The position numbers and the translations under genes are program-made. Positions 1 to 7,824 of a stretch of DNA of 61,000 nt are shown one piece after another. This DNA is from Terriglobia bacterium (GTDB taxonomy: Bacteria > Acidobacteriota > Terriglobia > Acidiferrales > UBA7541). The notes under the pieces are model-generated. The model saw nothing but the letters and a program-made list of their open reading frames with translations, was not told the origin of the DNA and did not search any database. Position 1 is the stretch's first letter. The number at the start of each line of letters is the position of its first letter. The DNA is taken from the NCBI GenBank assembly GCA_023512135.1, contig JAIMAG010000015.1:1-61000 (forward strand). The letters run 5' to 3'.

Positions 1-1259
1 GTCGTCCGGATGCGGGCGTGCTGCTGGAGCCAGTCGAGAGTTTTTTCGCTACGCAACCTAGATTTCATCGTATCCAGTGCTCCCTGTTTTGTCAAGCGAG
101 CCCGCACGGCGGTGGCCGATTCGCCACTGGCCGCAGCCAGCGCGGCCAGCCGCTGCTCGAGTTCCGCTTCGGTGACCTCGATCCCTTCCGCGGTGGCGAT
201 GCGGTCCAGCAGCAGCTCGGCCTTGACGTCCTCGATGGCGCGTTCGCGCTGCCGCCGGCGCAGGGCCGCCCAGTCCACGTTCACGCCGCGCGGATCCAAA
301 CCCTGCGCCGCCAGCGACCGCACCAACCGTTCCAGGCGCGTGTCCATCTGCTGCTCGACCAGTGCCTCCGGCACGGGGAAATCATGCCGGGCGACCAGCG
401 CCTCCAGAATTTTCTGCTGGATCAGCTCCCGACGGCGCCGGTCACGCTCCGCTTCCAGGCCCTGTCGGATTTTCTCGCGCAATTCGGCAAGCGTCTGGGC
501 ATCGCTGACCTCGCGTGCGAAGTCGTCGTCCAGCTCTGGGAGCTGCTTCTGCTTGATCGCCTCCAGCCGGGCCACGTAGTGGAAGGTGCGACCCGCGAGC
601 CGGGGGTCCGGGTAGTCGCCCGGGTAGGTCACATCGAAGCGGCGAGTTTCCCCGGGCCGGGCGCCGCGCAGTTGCGTGCTGAATTCTTCCAGGGTTTCTT
701 CGCTGCCGATGTGCACGAGCGCGTTTTCGGCCTGCACCGGTTCGCGGCCGTCGGCGGGCGTGCCGGTCAGGCGCACCACAGCAAAATCCCCGTCGGTCGC
801 TGGCCGGTCTTCCACGGGCACGAAGCGCGCGGCGCGCTCGCGCATCTCTTCCAGGGCTTTCTCGACGTGCTCGTCGCTCACCTCGAGCGGGGGCAGCTCG
901 ATCTCCAGCTCCTTGTAGTTTCCCAGCTCGAACTCGGGGAGCACTTCAAACACCGCACGGAACTTCAGCGGGCCGCCTTCGGGAAACTCGATGCGATCCA
1001 CCTGCGGACGGCTGACGGGCATCAGCTTCTGCTCCGCAACGGCTTGCTCGATGCGCTCCGGCACCAGCGACTGCAGGACTTCTTCCTTGATCTCGCCCGC
1101 GTAGCGGCGCTGAATCAGCGGGATCGGAGCCTTCCCCGGACGAAATCCCGGCACGCGCGCCACCCGTGCAAATTCCCGCGCGATGCGCTCGGTTTCCTGA
1201 CGAACTTTTTCCGCCGGAATTTCCAACTCGAGTTCTCGGCGGCAGGTGGTCTCGGCCAT
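1..1259 (-). CDS. tig: Trigger factor, ribosome-associated chaperone (3' end beyond the window)
   Basis: Trigger factor binds the ribosome exit tunnel, holds nascent chains and has peptidyl-prolyl isomerase activity. The frame is read leftward from ATG at 1259 and stays open to base 1, so about 419 residues are visible and the last few are outside the window. The N-terminal ribosome-binding signature GFRPGKAP is present around residue 40. It is followed by an FKBP-like segment (about 150-245) and a long charged helical C-terminal domain. A canonical promoter lies 77 bases upstream (1336-1364). The family is about 430 residues, so little is missing. Confidence 0.93.
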   Translation of the reverse strand, partial: MAETTCRRELELEIPAEKVRQETERIAREFARVARVPGFRPGKAPIPLIQRRYAGEIKEEVLQSLVPERIEQAVAEQKLMPVSRPQVDRIEFPEGGPLKFRAVFEVLPEFELGNYKELEIELPPLEVSDEHVEKALEEMRERAARFVPVEDRPATDGDFAVVRLTGTPADGREPVQAENALVHIGSEETLEEFSTQLRGARPGETRRFDVTYPGDYPDPRLAGRTFHYVARLEAIKQKQLPELDDDFAREVSDAQTLAELREKIRQGLEAERDRRRRELIQQKILEALVARHDFPVPEALVEQQMDTRLERLVRSLAAQGLDPRGVNVDWAALRRRQRERAIEDVKAELLLDRIATAEGIEVTEAELEQRLAALAAASGESATAVRARLTKQGALDTMKSRLRSEKTLDWLQQHARIRT

Positions 1260-1335
1260 CGTTGCGCTTCCGCAGGCTTCAGGTCAGTTGCTTCGCATGT
1301 TGGAGACGGGAAATGGAGCCCGGCGCGGAAGCTGC

Positions 1336-1364
1336 AGTATAGGGGAGCGTAGCCGCCACGTCAA
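1336..1364 (-). promoter_or_regulatory. Sigma-70-type promoter of tig
   Basis: On the minus strand the -35 box TTGACG (1359-1364) and the -10 box TATACT (1336-1341) are separated by exactly 17 bases. The start codon of tig lies 77 bases downstream. The boxes match consensus at 5 of 6 positions each. Confidence 0.75.
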
Positions 1365-1408
1365 CTGAAGCAGGCAGCGCCCGCCGGGGTATGCAGAGTT
1401 CGATGCCC

Positions 1409-1495
1409 TGGTGCGGAAGGGGGGAGTTGAACCCCCACGGCCTTGCGGCCACAGGATCCTAAGTCCTGCGCGTCTGCCCGTTCCGCCACTTCCGC
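1409..1495 (-). tRNA. tRNA-Leu (anticodon TAG), site of element integration
   Basis: On the minus strand a complete leucine tRNA can be folded. The acceptor stem GCGGAAG (1495-1489) pairs with CTTCCGC (1419-1413). The anticodon stem CAGGA/TCCTG surrounds the loop CTTAGGA, giving anticodon TAG. A long class II variable arm (GGCC GCAA GGCC) and a GGGGG/CCCCC T stem follow. The discriminator A and an encoded CCA end (1411-1409) are present. The 5' half, from the anticodon loop onward, lies inside the left direct repeat of the integrated element. This gene is therefore probably a hybrid of a chromosomal 3' half and an element-borne 5' half. Confidence 0.95.
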
Positions 1496-1647
1496 ATTGC
1501 TGCGTAACATCCTATCAGACAAGACCTTATATCACCACCGAAGTCGTTCGCCAGGATGTTCATTGTTTCTCAGTGTCAGTTTTGGTGCCAGTTGCATCTT
1601 GGCCTTGAGGCGCTACCAAGCGGTCTACGGCTTGCCGGACGTGCCCT
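1456..1647 (+). repeat. Left attachment-site repeat (attL region)
   Basis: This segment is repeated at 21382-21561 in the same orientation, with one mismatch in the tRNA D-loop (base 1479 region), a 12-base indel near 1572-1584 and a few other substitutions. It covers, left to right, the anticodon-loop-to-5'-end half of tRNA-Leu (1456-1495), the tRNA upstream region, and the 3' end of the integrase gene (1560-1647). The true recombination core is presumably within the tRNA part. Confidence 0.9.
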
Positions 1648-2690
1648 GGGGCCAAGTGAGCATACCGCATCACCATTTGCAGCGTCCTGTGCCCTAGCAA
1701 CTCGGCCACGGTCCGCAGATCAACCCCGGCCATTACCAAGCGCGAAGCGAAGCAGTGCCGCAGGTCATGCCAGACGAACCGACCGATGTCGGCCTTCTTG
1801 ACGGCGGCCTCGAACCATCGTTGCCAGTCGCGCTCACGCCCACGCGCCGTGCCGGGTACAACGTAACCTGAGCCGTCTTGCTGCGCGCGTAGTTTCTCAA
1901 GCGCCTTCCGGGCCACTTCGTTCAGCGGGATTGACCGCCTGTGGCCGTTTTTACTCTGCGCAATGTTCAGCAGCCCCAGTTTGAAGTCCACATGCTCCCA
2001 GCGCAGGCGGTATTGCTCGTTCCTCCGCATCCCTGTATGCAAGGCAAGATCGACCTCGGGCTCCCGCTCCGGAGCCAGCTCTCGAATCTTCTCACGGAGT
2101 TTCTGTTCCTGCTCAGCGTCCAGTAGGCGGACGCGCCCGCTGTTCTCCCGGCGACGGGCGACCTTGCGGATCGGGTTGTCGGCCAGCTTGCCGTTACGCA
2201 CCGCAATCCGATAGACGAAACTCAGGAGTGCCCTGTAGCGGTTGCACGTCGCTGGCGCCCATGCTTTCTCGGAAAACCTCGCTTCGATCTCCTGCGGCGT
2301 AATGGTTTCAGCGGTGCGAGAGCCAAACCATTTGATAAGGATTCCCATTCGGTACTCGTCGTCTCTATAGCTGCGCTTGTGCGCGCGCGAGTAGGCCAAC
2401 GCATCCTCGGCAATGCTTTTGAACGAAGGTAAGGGCTTGCGCAACGTCTCTGGTAGCTTACGCCCTTGAAGCACTTCGGTCTTTCGCTTCTGATACAACG
2501 TGATCGCAGCGCCCTTGCTCGGCGCACGTTCACGCCGGATGCGGCCTGTGGCGTCGGCGTACCTTATCCACCAGCGGCCCGACCCACGCGGCTTCTCGTA
2601 CACGCCGCGTTGTTTCTTCTCCTCACTTTGAGTCTTGGCTTTGCCCCGCTTGGGGATTTCTAGGACAACCGCCGTTGCCGTGCTCACCAT
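1560..2690 (-). CDS. int: Tyrosine recombinase/integrase of the element
   Basis: This 376-residue site-specific recombinase would catalyse integration into and excision from tRNA-Leu. All catalytic residues of the phage integrase family are visible: Arg222 (HTGMRRNE), Lys247 (QSKNG), His308-x-x-Arg311 (HDLRH), His334 (LLGHR) and the nucleophile Tyr343 (MRYAH). A core-binding helical domain precedes them (about 90-180), and the N-terminal 85 residues are basic and resemble an arm-binding domain. The stop codon lies 65 bases from the tRNA gene, the usual place for an integrase. The 3' end is copied in the right repeat. The start region overlaps the next minus-strand gene by 68 bases. Confidence 0.93.
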   Translation of the reverse strand: MVSTATAVVLEIPKRGKAKTQSEEKKQRGVYEKPRGSGRWWIRYADATGRIRRERAPSKGAAITLYQKRKTEVLQGRKLPETLRKPLPSFKSIAEDALAYSRAHKRSYRDDEYRMGILIKWFGSRTAETITPQEIEARFSEKAWAPATCNRYRALLSFVYRIAVRNGKLADNPIRKVARRRENSGRVRLLDAEQEQKLREKIRELAPEREPEVDLALHTGMRRNEQYRLRWEHVDFKLGLLNIAQSKNGHRRSIPLNEVARKALEKLRAQQDGSGYVVPGTARGRERDWQRWFEAAVKKADIGRFVWHDLRHCFASRLVMAGVDLRTVAELLGHRTLQMVMRYAHLAPGHVRQAVDRLVAPQGQDATGTKTDTEKQ

Positions 2691-3606
2691 TTCCTCCGTC
2701 TTTTTCTCGTTTTTGCCTTTTCCTGGCTCGGTAGTTTCGACACTTAATTACGTTCAAGCAGCTCGGCGAGCAATACCTGTCCCTGCCAGTACGCATCGGG
2801 AATACGCGCCCACAATGTCCGCACTGACGAAACTCACCACCCAGTCGCTCAGCGAATCTCCAATACACGACATGGAGGAGGGCATTCCAATGAAGCTCAA
2901 GACCAAACTTGTGCTCCGCCTCCGGGGTGACACGATGAAAGGATTGAAACTTGTAGTTGATCGCTTTAATCTGATCATTGATCAATGTGGTGAGCACAGT
3001 GTAGGCGCAGCCGATCGGGTCGCACTCCCAATCGCGAAATCCGATGCTAAATGCCAAATCGTCCTTGTCTGGCAACACCTCAGGGGGCAATTTGACGACG
3101 TGGAGCTTGGGAAGCATGGGCTCCTCGACTGGGCCGCGTAGGCCCATCTTCTTGAACTGCGCCTCGATGGCGCGGGCGAGCGCCAGTGACGAGTGGTCAT
3201 CGAGCTTCACTCGCCCGCTGCGCACATCACTGATAATTCCCAGAATCCCCAGACCGCCTTCGATGATGCGTGCGTGACCCAGAGCCCAACCGACCGGGTC
3301 ACCGTTTAAGCCCTCTCCCGAGCGACGCGCCTCCTCGTAACCCAGAAGACCATACCGCTTCGTAAAGGCGAGAAGCGAAGCTTCATCACGTACCGCGCCG
3401 AAGTCCTCCACCAGGCGCGGTTCCAGAACTGGCCAACAAGCATCTGCTCCAGGGGCCCTCCAATCAGGAACGACCACACGAATCCTCTGTCGCTGCCGCG
3501 TTTGTGTTTCGATGTGATAGGAGCCAGCCACGGGCCAAGGGTCGTTCGCAAGCAGGTGCGACACCTCGCGCGACACCTTTGTTTTGTTTAAAAAGTGTTG
3601 AATCAT
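2623..3606 (-). CDS. CGNR-like zinc-finger protein, probable element regulator
   Basis: The protein has 327 residues from ATG 3606. The frame runs further upstream, but a promoter-like pair and the divergent excisionase gene sit there, so the shorter start is preferred. The C-terminus carries CGHC, then RYCSPSC, then the basic YRARKRQKR. This layout resembles the CGNR zinc-finger domain, which is found in bacterial DNA-binding regulators. The N-terminal 250 residues match nothing I recognise. The gene lies upstream of int on the same strand and its last 68 bases overlap int in another frame, so the two are probably co-transcribed. The tail is low complexity (Gly/Asn/Gln/Lys). The function is inferred from the domain only. 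Confidence 0.72.
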   Translation of the reverse strand: MIQHFLNKTKVSREVSHLLANDPWPVAGSYHIETQTRQRQRIRVVVPDWRAPGADACWPVLEPRLVEDFGAVRDEASLLAFTKRYGLLGYEEARRSGEGLNGDPVGWALGHARIIEGGLGILGIISDVRSGRVKLDDHSSLALARAIEAQFKKMGLRGPVEEPMLPKLHVVKLPPEVLPDKDDLAFSIGFRDWECDPIGCAYTVLTTLINDQIKAINYKFQSFHRVTPEAEHKFGLELHWNALLHVVYWRFAERLGGEFRQCGHCGRVFPMRTGRDRYCSPSCLNVIKCRNYRARKRQKREKDGGNGEHGNGGCPRNPQAGQSQDSK

Positions 3607-3612
3607 GCGCGC

Positions 3613-3642
3613 ATGGTATGGCATTCTCCGCCCGGCAGTCAA
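3613..3642 (-). promoter_or_regulatory. Possible promoter of the zinc-finger/int unit
   Basis: On the minus strand TTGACT (3637-3642) and TACCAT (3613-3618) are 18 bases apart. The -10 box lies only six bases from the ATG at 3606, so a transcript from it would be leaderless or nearly so. The -10 box is weak (4 of 6). Confidence 0.35.
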
Positions 3643-3665
3643 GCTCAAAGGAGGACACCACTGCA

Positions 3666-3851
3666 ATGCAACAGGCGAACGTGCCAGAGAGGGTGATGCA
3701 CAGTATCCCGGAGACGGCATTCCTACTGAACATCAGCACTCGAAAGGTTCACTACCTCATTGCCGAAAAGAAGATCAGGACGCTGAAGTGTGGGAAGAGA
3801 CGCTTAATTCCGCGCACCGAAATCCTTCGGTTGTCCCGCGAAGCGCGGTAG
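3666..3851 (+). CDS. Excisionase-like helix-turn-helix protein
   Basis: This 61-residue protein starts at ATG 3666 behind a strong ribosome binding site (AAAGGAGG ending at 3654). The sequence SIPETAFLLNISTRKVHYLI is a MerR/excisionase-type winged HTH (residues about 13-32), followed by a basic wing ending in IPRTEILRL. Proteins of this type direct excision or act as small repressors. It is divergent from the int/zinc-finger unit and lies 7 bases upstream of the primase gene. That position suits an early-gene regulator of a satellite or phage. Confidence 0.8.
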   Translation: MQQANVPERVMHSIPETAFLLNISTRKVHYLIAEKKIRTLKCGKRRLIPRTEILRLSREAR

Positions 3852-3858
3852 GAAATCA

Positions 3859-6123
3859 GTGGCCGCCCATACCACCAGCGACGGAGACCGGCGCATCGTG
3901 GGGACGTATCCCTACCACGATGAAGGGGGATCGCTCCTCTACGAAGTTGTTCGCTTCGAGCCGAAGGGCTTTGCCCAGCGGCGGCCAGACGGAAAGGGAG
4001 GCCACGTCTGGGGGCTGAATGGCACTCGCCGCGTTTTGTATCGCCTGCCTGAACTGATCAACGCGGCACCGCACACTACGATCTACATTGCCGAGGGCGA
4101 AAAGGACTGCGACCGCCTGGCCGATCTGGGACTGGTCAGCACCACGTCGGGGGCGGCAGGGAGCTGGCGGCCTGAATTCGCCGAGTACTTCGTGGGTCGT
4201 GAAGTTGTGGTGCTTCCCGACAGCGATGGCCCCGGCCTCGACCACGCCGACCGCGTGGCTCGGAGTCTTCACCAGGTCGCGCGTCGTGTGCGGCTGGTCT
4301 GGCTGCCGGGGCCAGAGAAGTCCGACGTCTCGGACTGGCTTGACGCCGGCCATAGCGTCGAGGAACTGCTGGCTATCGTCGCCCGGACGCCCGACTACGA
4401 GCCGCCGACGGAGACCAGCGGTACTGCGCCCACCAAGGTGATCGAGTTTCCCAGTGACGAAACCGCGAAGCCGCTGAAGAAGTCGGCGGCGGTTCGGCTG
4501 GTGGAAGTTCTGCCAGATGACACCGTACTGTTCCATGCCCCGGACGGCGTGGAGTATGCCGTCGTCACGGTGAACGCCCACAGGGAAACGCTCAAGGCTA
4601 AGTCCTCTGCGTTCAGGAAATACTTGGCCCGCCTGTTCTACCTGACCGAGGGAAAAGCGCCCTCCAGTCAGGCACTCCATGACGCCGTTAACCTGATCTG
4701 TGCCCAGGCGCTTTACGACGGCCACGAACAGGAAGTGTACCTGCGGACTGCACCACGCGAGGGCGGCGGCTTCTGGCTCGACTTGTGCGATTCAACCTGG
4801 AGCGCAATTGAAGTAACCGCCAGCGGCTGGTGTGTCGTAGAGAACCCGCCCGTTCGATTCCGGCGCGCCCCTGGCATGTTGGCGTTACCGGTGCCTCAGG
4901 GCGGCGGGAGCCTCGATGAGGTTGGCGAGTTCCTGAACGTCAAGTCAGCGGACGACATGGTGCTGATGCTGACCTGTATCACCGCCGCGATGCGCCCGAA
5001 GGGGCCGTTCCCGGTGCTTGCCTTGCATGGTGAGCACGGGAGTTGCAAGAGTACGGCGGCCCGAGTTATCCGCCTGCTGGTTGACCCCAGCACGGCTCCG
5101 CTGTCCAGCGCGAACAAGATGGATGAACGCGACCTGGTGATCTGCGCCCACAATTCCTGGATGATCGCACTGGACAACCTTTCACATTTGGATGCCCGCT
5201 TCAGTGACGCGCTCTGTCGGTTGGCAACCGGTGGCGGATTGCGGACCAGGGCTTTGTACACCGACACGGAGGAAACGATTTTCGACGCCCAGCGGCCGAT
5301 CATCATCAATGGGATCGAAAACGTGGCCACGCGCGGCGATTTGGTGGATCGCTCCGTCACGATCTACCTCAACCCGATTCTTCCAGAGCAGCGGCGGGAA
5401 GAGAGCGAATTCTGGGCGACCTTCGCGCAAGCGCATCCTCGAATCTTCGGGGCAGTCCTCGATGCGGTAGTGGGCGGCCTGCGGAACATCGAATCCGGGG
5501 TCGAGCTGGAGCGCAAGCCGAGGATGGCCGATTTCGCGGTCTGGGGCGTAGCGGAGGAAGTGCCGCTTGGGTTCGCGCCCGGCACCTTCATCACTGCCTA
5601 CACAAGGAACCGCACCGACGCAAACTCCCTAGCCCTGGAGTCCAGTCCGGTTGCCGGAGCCATCATGCAGATGATGGCCGGGAGACACAGGTGGTCAGGA
5701 ACAGCAACCGAGTTATTGGGGGAGTTGGCGTCGTACGCCGGAGAAGCCGCCAGACTGAAGGGTTGGCCTGCCGATGGTGCCCGCCTTCGTAAGGCGCTTC
5801 CACGCCTGACGCCAAGTCTGCGGGAAGCAGGGATCTACATCCATTTTGGTGAGCGTGAAGGAAAGTCCGGGCGTCGGGTGATTCGCATCGAGCGCGTACA
5901 GGTTGGGCAAAACACCGTCAGCACCGTCAGCGGCTCGCGGGTCGAAGCTGCCGATAGCCCGCAACCCCTTGAAATACCGTCAGCTTTGCCGTCAGCCGTA
6001 AAGGCTTCAAAACACGAACCGGCTGACAGTACTGACAGTGCTGACAGTAAACAGCAGCTTTTATCTGCCGCACCAGTCGGGGTGACTAAGCCCAAGCCGG
6101 TCAGCCGCCAGGAGGATTTCTAA
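3859..6123 (+). CDS. Primase-like protein: TOPRIM domain plus P-loop ATPase
   Basis: This 754-residue replication protein starts at GTG 3859, directly after the excisionase stop. The N-terminal half carries a TOPRIM fold: AEGEKDCDRL (glutamate at residue 79-81) and the metal-binding pair VVLPDSDGPG (Asp121, Asp123), as in phage and satellite primases. The second half has a P-loop GEHGSCKST at about residue 390, followed by WMIALDNLSHL as a Walker B-like strand and a conserved DRSVTIYL. This suits an initiator helicase or ATPase. The C-terminal linker (about 685-735) is encoded by iteron-like DNA repeats (5914-6049). The protein probably starts replication of the excised element. Substrate and origin are inferred. 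Confidence 0.85.
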   Translation: MAAHTTSDGDRRIVGTYPYHDEGGSLLYEVVRFEPKGFAQRRPDGKGGHVWGLNGTRRVLYRLPELINAAPHTTIYIAEGEKDCDRLADLGLVSTTSGAAGSWRPEFAEYFVGREVVVLPDSDGPGLDHADRVARSLHQVARRVRLVWLPGPEKSDVSDWLDAGHSVEELLAIVARTPDYEPPTETSGTAPTKVIEFPSDETAKPLKKSAAVRLVEVLPDDTVLFHAPDGVEYAVVTVNAHRETLKAKSSAFRKYLARLFYLTEGKAPSSQALHDAVNLICAQALYDGHEQEVYLRTAPREGGGFWLDLCDSTWSAIEVTASGWCVVENPPVRFRRAPGMLALPVPQGGGSLDEVGEFLNVKSADDMVLMLTCITAAMRPKGPFPVLALHGEHGSCKSTAARVIRLLVDPSTAPLSSANKMDERDLVICAHNSWMIALDNLSHLDARFSDALCRLATGGGLRTRALYTDTEETIFDAQRPIIINGIENVATRGDLVDRSVTIYLNPILPEQRREESEFWATFAQAHPRIFGAVLDAVVGGLRNIESGVELERKPRMADFAVWGVAEEVPLGFAPGTFITAYTRNRTDANSLALESSPVAGAIMQMMAGRHRWSGTATELLGELASYAGEAARLKGWPADGARLRKALPRLTPSLREAGIYIHFGEREGKSGRRVIRIERVQVGQNTVSTVSGSRVEAADSPQPLEIPSALPSAVKASKHEPADSTDSADSKQQLLSAAPVGVTKPKPVSRQEDF
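5914..6049. repeat. Iteron-like repeats in two opposed clusters within the primase gene
   Basis: Four copies of CCGTCAGC read forward (5914-5931 and 5976-6000). They are followed by three perfect tandem 9-mers of the type CTGACAGTR at 6023-6031, 6032-6040 and 6041-6049, whose CTGAC core is the inverse of GTCAG. The coding frame shows them as TVSTVS and DSTDSADS. Clustered, opposed short repeats beside an initiator gene are typical of replication origins. An origin role is inferred. Confidence 0.5.
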
Positions 6124-6566
6124 TGCTGGCGGTAGCCGAACTTTTGCAAAGAGCCGAGCTTCTGGGCGTCCGCTTCTGGTTCGAGGGCGATAAGCTCAAG
6201 GTTGGTCTGCCGGACGATCCGGAGGCCGAGGCCGCTGTGGATGAACTTCGCGTCCACCGGGACGATGTACTTCGGCTGCTCCAAGAGCGCGAAACCATCC
6301 CGCCGATGCCGCCGGGCGTCCGGCTGGTGGAGTGGAAGCCCAAGCCCGCGCCGGTGATGATCACGCGCTGGGCTGTGGTGATCGACGTTCCCGCCTTCGT
6401 GCGCTCCACGTTGCACCAATTGGAGCACGCGCTGGCCTGGGAGGCGGACGACGAGAACCGCCGCTGGCTGGCCGGCCATCGCTCGTCGCGAGAATTGCAG
6501 GACTATCTCTCGCAGGTCGGCTGTGTGGTTGAGATCGAGGAGGCCGGATGCCGCGTAGGGTCGTGA
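6123..6566 (+). CDS. Hypothetical protein with TubC-docking-like N-terminus
   Basis: This protein has 147 residues. Its ATG overlaps the primase stop (TAATG), indicating translational coupling. The N-terminal 55 residues (AELLGVRFWFEGDKLKV ... LRVHRDDVLRLL) resemble the short TubC-type alpha/beta docking domain often found at the start of replication-associated small proteins. The remainder is not recognised. No catalytic motif is visible. Its place in a tight early operon suggests an accessory role in replication or regulation. Confidence 0.65.
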   Translation: MLAVAELLQRAELLGVRFWFEGDKLKVGLPDDPEAEAAVDELRVHRDDVLRLLQERETIPPMPPGVRLVEWKPKPAPVMITRWAVVIDVPAFVRSTLHQLEHALAWEADDENRRWLAGHRSSRELQDYLSQVGCVVEIEEAGCRVGS

Positions 6567-6799
6567 TTCGGAGGTGGTCGCCGAGCAGGGAGCCGATCAG
6601 CTGGACGACGTGCTACCTCATCGAGAATCCGGCACGGATGGCGGAGATCGCCGCAGTGAAGCTGGCGCGCGAGCTGGCCGGAGTCGGATGCGGCTGCCAC
6701 TCGGTCGCTGAGCTTCAGGGCCTGCTGCGGGATTTGGGTGTTGAGGTCGAGATCGTCGAGGGAGAACCCGAGCATGGACGCAAAGGGATCGTCAACTAG
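6548..6799 (+). CDS. Small hypothetical protein in the early operon
   Basis: An 83-residue frame starts at ATG 6548 and overlaps the previous gene by 19 bases. It contains CGCHSVAELQGLLRDLGVEV, which echoes the end of the upstream protein (SSRELQDYLSQVGCVVEIEE). The two may share a small related domain after duplication. Function is unknown. Tight packing between coupled neighbours supports it being real. Confidence 0.5.
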   Translation: MPRRVVIRRWSPSREPISWTTCYLIENPARMAEIAAVKLARELAGVGCGCHSVAELQGLLRDLGVEVEIVEGEPEHGRKGIVN

Positions 6800-7799
6800 C
6801 CCCGCGCGCGACGCGCTGGAACTGCTGGGCAAGCCTTGGGGCATCGTGCCGGACGTGCTGCGGCACATCGAGCAGGTGGCCGATGCATATCTTCGCGGAG
6901 GTGCGTCGCTGCCCGAGGCGCGGCTGGTGCAAGCGCAGTCTGGCGGAGGCCGGGGCTTCGATCTGGTAAACGGCGTCGCGGTCATGCCCGTGACCGGCGT
7001 GTTAGTAAAGCGCTCGACGATTTTGGGTTTCTTCTTCGCCGAAGCGGTGACCGAATCGCTGGCCGCCGACTTCAAAGCCGCGCTGGCCGATCCCAAAGTC
7101 AACGCCGTCCTGCTGCACATTGACAGCCCGGGCGGAATGGTGGACGGGGTCGAATCGCTAGCCAGTCTGATTCACCGTGCGCGTGGCCGGAAGCCTGTGG
7201 TCACGTTGATTGACGGCTTGGGTGCGTCCGCCGCCTATTGGTTGGCCAGCGCCGCCGACCGTGTGTTCATCACCGGCGAGACAACGCAGGTGGGCAGCAT
7301 CGGCGTTGTAGCCACGCACATTGACCGCAGCAAGGCGGACGAACGGCGCGGCGTGAAGGTCACCGAGATTGTGGCTGGCCGGTACAAACGCGTCGCCAGT
7401 GAGCGCAGCCCGCTGAGCGACGAAGGCCGCGCCATGCTTCAGGACGTGGTGGATCGCATCTACAGCGTGTTTGCGCAGGCCGTGGCCCGGCATCGCCGGA
7501 TCGCTGTGGAGCACGTGGTCGCGACTGAGGGCCGCATATTCATCGGCAAGCAGGCCATTGAGGCCGGGCTGGTAGACGGCACGGCCACACTTGACCGCTT
7601 GCTCGAGGCACTTGCTCCGGGCGGCCCAGGGCTGTCCACCGCGAAGGCGGCAAAGCAGAGGGCTGTCCCTCCGCAGACCCATGAGGAAAGCACGCGACTC
7701 AGGGGGATCGAAAGGCTTGTGGCCAAGCATGGCCTCGACGCTGTCCGGCAGGCGATCCGCGAGCACCTGCAAGCGACGAGTTCTCTGTACAAGCCGTAG
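6774..7799 (+). CDS. S49-family serine peptidase (prohead protease/SppA-like)
   Basis: A 341-residue protein from ATG 6774, inside the end of the preceding gene. It shows the S49 core: HIDSPGGMVDG (residues 116-125), the nucleophile Ser152 in DGLGASAAYW, and a candidate general base Lys205 in AGRYKR after the motif VGSIGVV. No signal peptide or membrane segment is seen, unlike housekeeping SppA, and the size fits the lambda-C type capsid maturation proteases. In an element with no capsid gene it may process a helper-phage protein or act otherwise. The peptidase call is firm and the role is inferred. Confidence 0.85.
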   Translation: MDAKGSSTSPARDALELLGKPWGIVPDVLRHIEQVADAYLRGGASLPEARLVQAQSGGGRGFDLVNGVAVMPVTGVLVKRSTILGFFFAEAVTESLAADFKAALADPKVNAVLLHIDSPGGMVDGVESLASLIHRARGRKPVVTLIDGLGASAAYWLASAADRVFITGETTQVGSIGVVATHIDRSKADERRGVKVTEIVAGRYKRVASERSPLSDEGRAMLQDVVDRIYSVFAQAVARHRRIAVEHVVATEGRIFIGKQAIEAGLVDGTATLDRLLEALAPGGPGLSTAKAAKQRAVPPQTHEESTRLRGIERLVAKHGLDAVRQAIREHLQATSSLYKP

Positions 7800-7824
7800 A
7801 AAAACACACCCAAGGAGACGAGGA

